A DNA stretch of 37,219 bases from Phoronis australis (Eukaryota > Phoronida > Phoronidae). Shown here one piece after another: positions 36,761 to 37,219 of the stretch (positions within the stretch are counted from its first letter, which is position 1; each line of letters opens with the position of its first letter). Under the pieces are notes generated by a model. That model searched no databases. It was not told the origin of the DNA and worked only from the letters and a program-made list of their open reading frames with translations. The DNA lies in assembly GCA_002633005.1 (NCBI GenBank), contig NMRA01000759.1, positions 61,976-99,194 on the forward strand, read 5' to 3'. The translations under genes were made by a program, and so were the position numbers.

Positions 36761-37117
36761 CGAAGCTGAGCCCTTCAAGTCATGAGCTGCAAGATGTTGC
36801 CGTCACTGTTGTAGCAGACGGATTTTTCTCTTGGCCGGTGTTTGGCGATCGGTTAACCCAGTTCTTAGAGGGCGCCACGATCAGTTATTGGGACGAGGGC
36901 ATCGGTGTTGTAAGTACAACAATCAAGACAGACTGAACGAAAACGTTAGTAGTTTTGCGGCTCTGGATCAGTGAAGCGTGTATCGAAACTGCTGCACGAT
37001 GAGCGAAGTATCAAGGCGTGTTGCCGTGGTAAGATTTCAATCTAGGCGTAATCGCAGTCTTACTTTGAGTTGACTTATGCTGTACTACGTATGGTCCTAA
37101 GACTAAGTGCAGAACAC
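36761..37117. other. No feature seen
   Basis: No ORF with recognisable motifs, RNA gene or repeat was identified between the two inverted-repeat elements. Confidence 0.5.
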
Positions 37118-37219
37118 CACACGCGTCCTCAGCTTTTGATCGACGGACCCCAATACACTAATACTACAAGTTGTATTATATAGTGTATTGTGGATGATCA
37201 GAAGCTGAGGACGCCTGTG
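37118..37219. mobile_element. 102-bp foldback (hairpin) at the window end
   Basis: The outer arms cacacgcgtcctcagctttt and the inverted agaagctgaggacgcctgtg pair almost perfectly, and pairing continues through gatc, ccacaatacacta and the central tacaagttgta. There is almost no loop. It may extend beyond the last base. Most likely a palindromic MITE; a precursor-RNA hairpin is a weaker alternative. Confidence 0.8.

Overview
The window is eukaryotic and most likely comes from a marine invertebrate deuterostome, such as an acorn worm, amphioxus or echinoderm relative. That assignment is inference. It rests on two multi-exon protein genes with GT-AG introns, many small inverted-repeat elements, a THAP-domain remnant of a type common in such genomes, an L1/Tx1-type LINE, and many TACATGTA and AGGCCTA words. 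Two assembly gaps (11966-12533 and 26871-27480) and one single N (36322) are present. No bacterial or phage features were seen.

Gene 1, plus strand, 3650-19609: the 3' eleven coding exons of a copine. They encode the second C2 domain and the copine-type vWA domain through to the stop codon, followed by a poly(A) signal at 19913. The first C2 domain must lie upstream of the window. All eleven exons join in phase. The introns hold the second and third copies of a dispersed repeat, two palindromic elements, a 155-bp inverted-repeat element, a 360-bp foldback element and a TGACTAA-rich minisatellite.

Gene 2, plus strand, 23302-32771: a complete 12-exon gene for a secreted, single-function peptidylglycine alpha-hydroxylating monooxygenase (PHM), 345 residues. 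The exon lengths sum to a multiple of three, and every copper ligand known from rat PHM is present. There is no PAL (lyase) domain and no membrane anchor. The protein lacks both cysteines of one disulfide known in rat PHM. A 5'-truncated LINE with a 13-bp target-site duplication and a 303-bp poly(A) run sits in its fourth intron.

Region 3, 32772-37219: no intact gene. It holds a CTTAAG minisatellite, a broken THAP-domain copy behind an intact YY1-type site, several MITE-like elements, and a near-perfect 102-bp foldback that runs to the end of the window.

The most interesting pattern is a repeat family with three copies (444-2190, 7416-8484, about 18573-19368). Its internal modules of about 143 bp each carry a word close to the CTCF binding core, always in the same orientation. 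Inside the third copy this word has been amplified into six exact 44-bp units. The element may therefore distribute arrays of candidate CTCF sites around and inside the copine gene; this needs testing.
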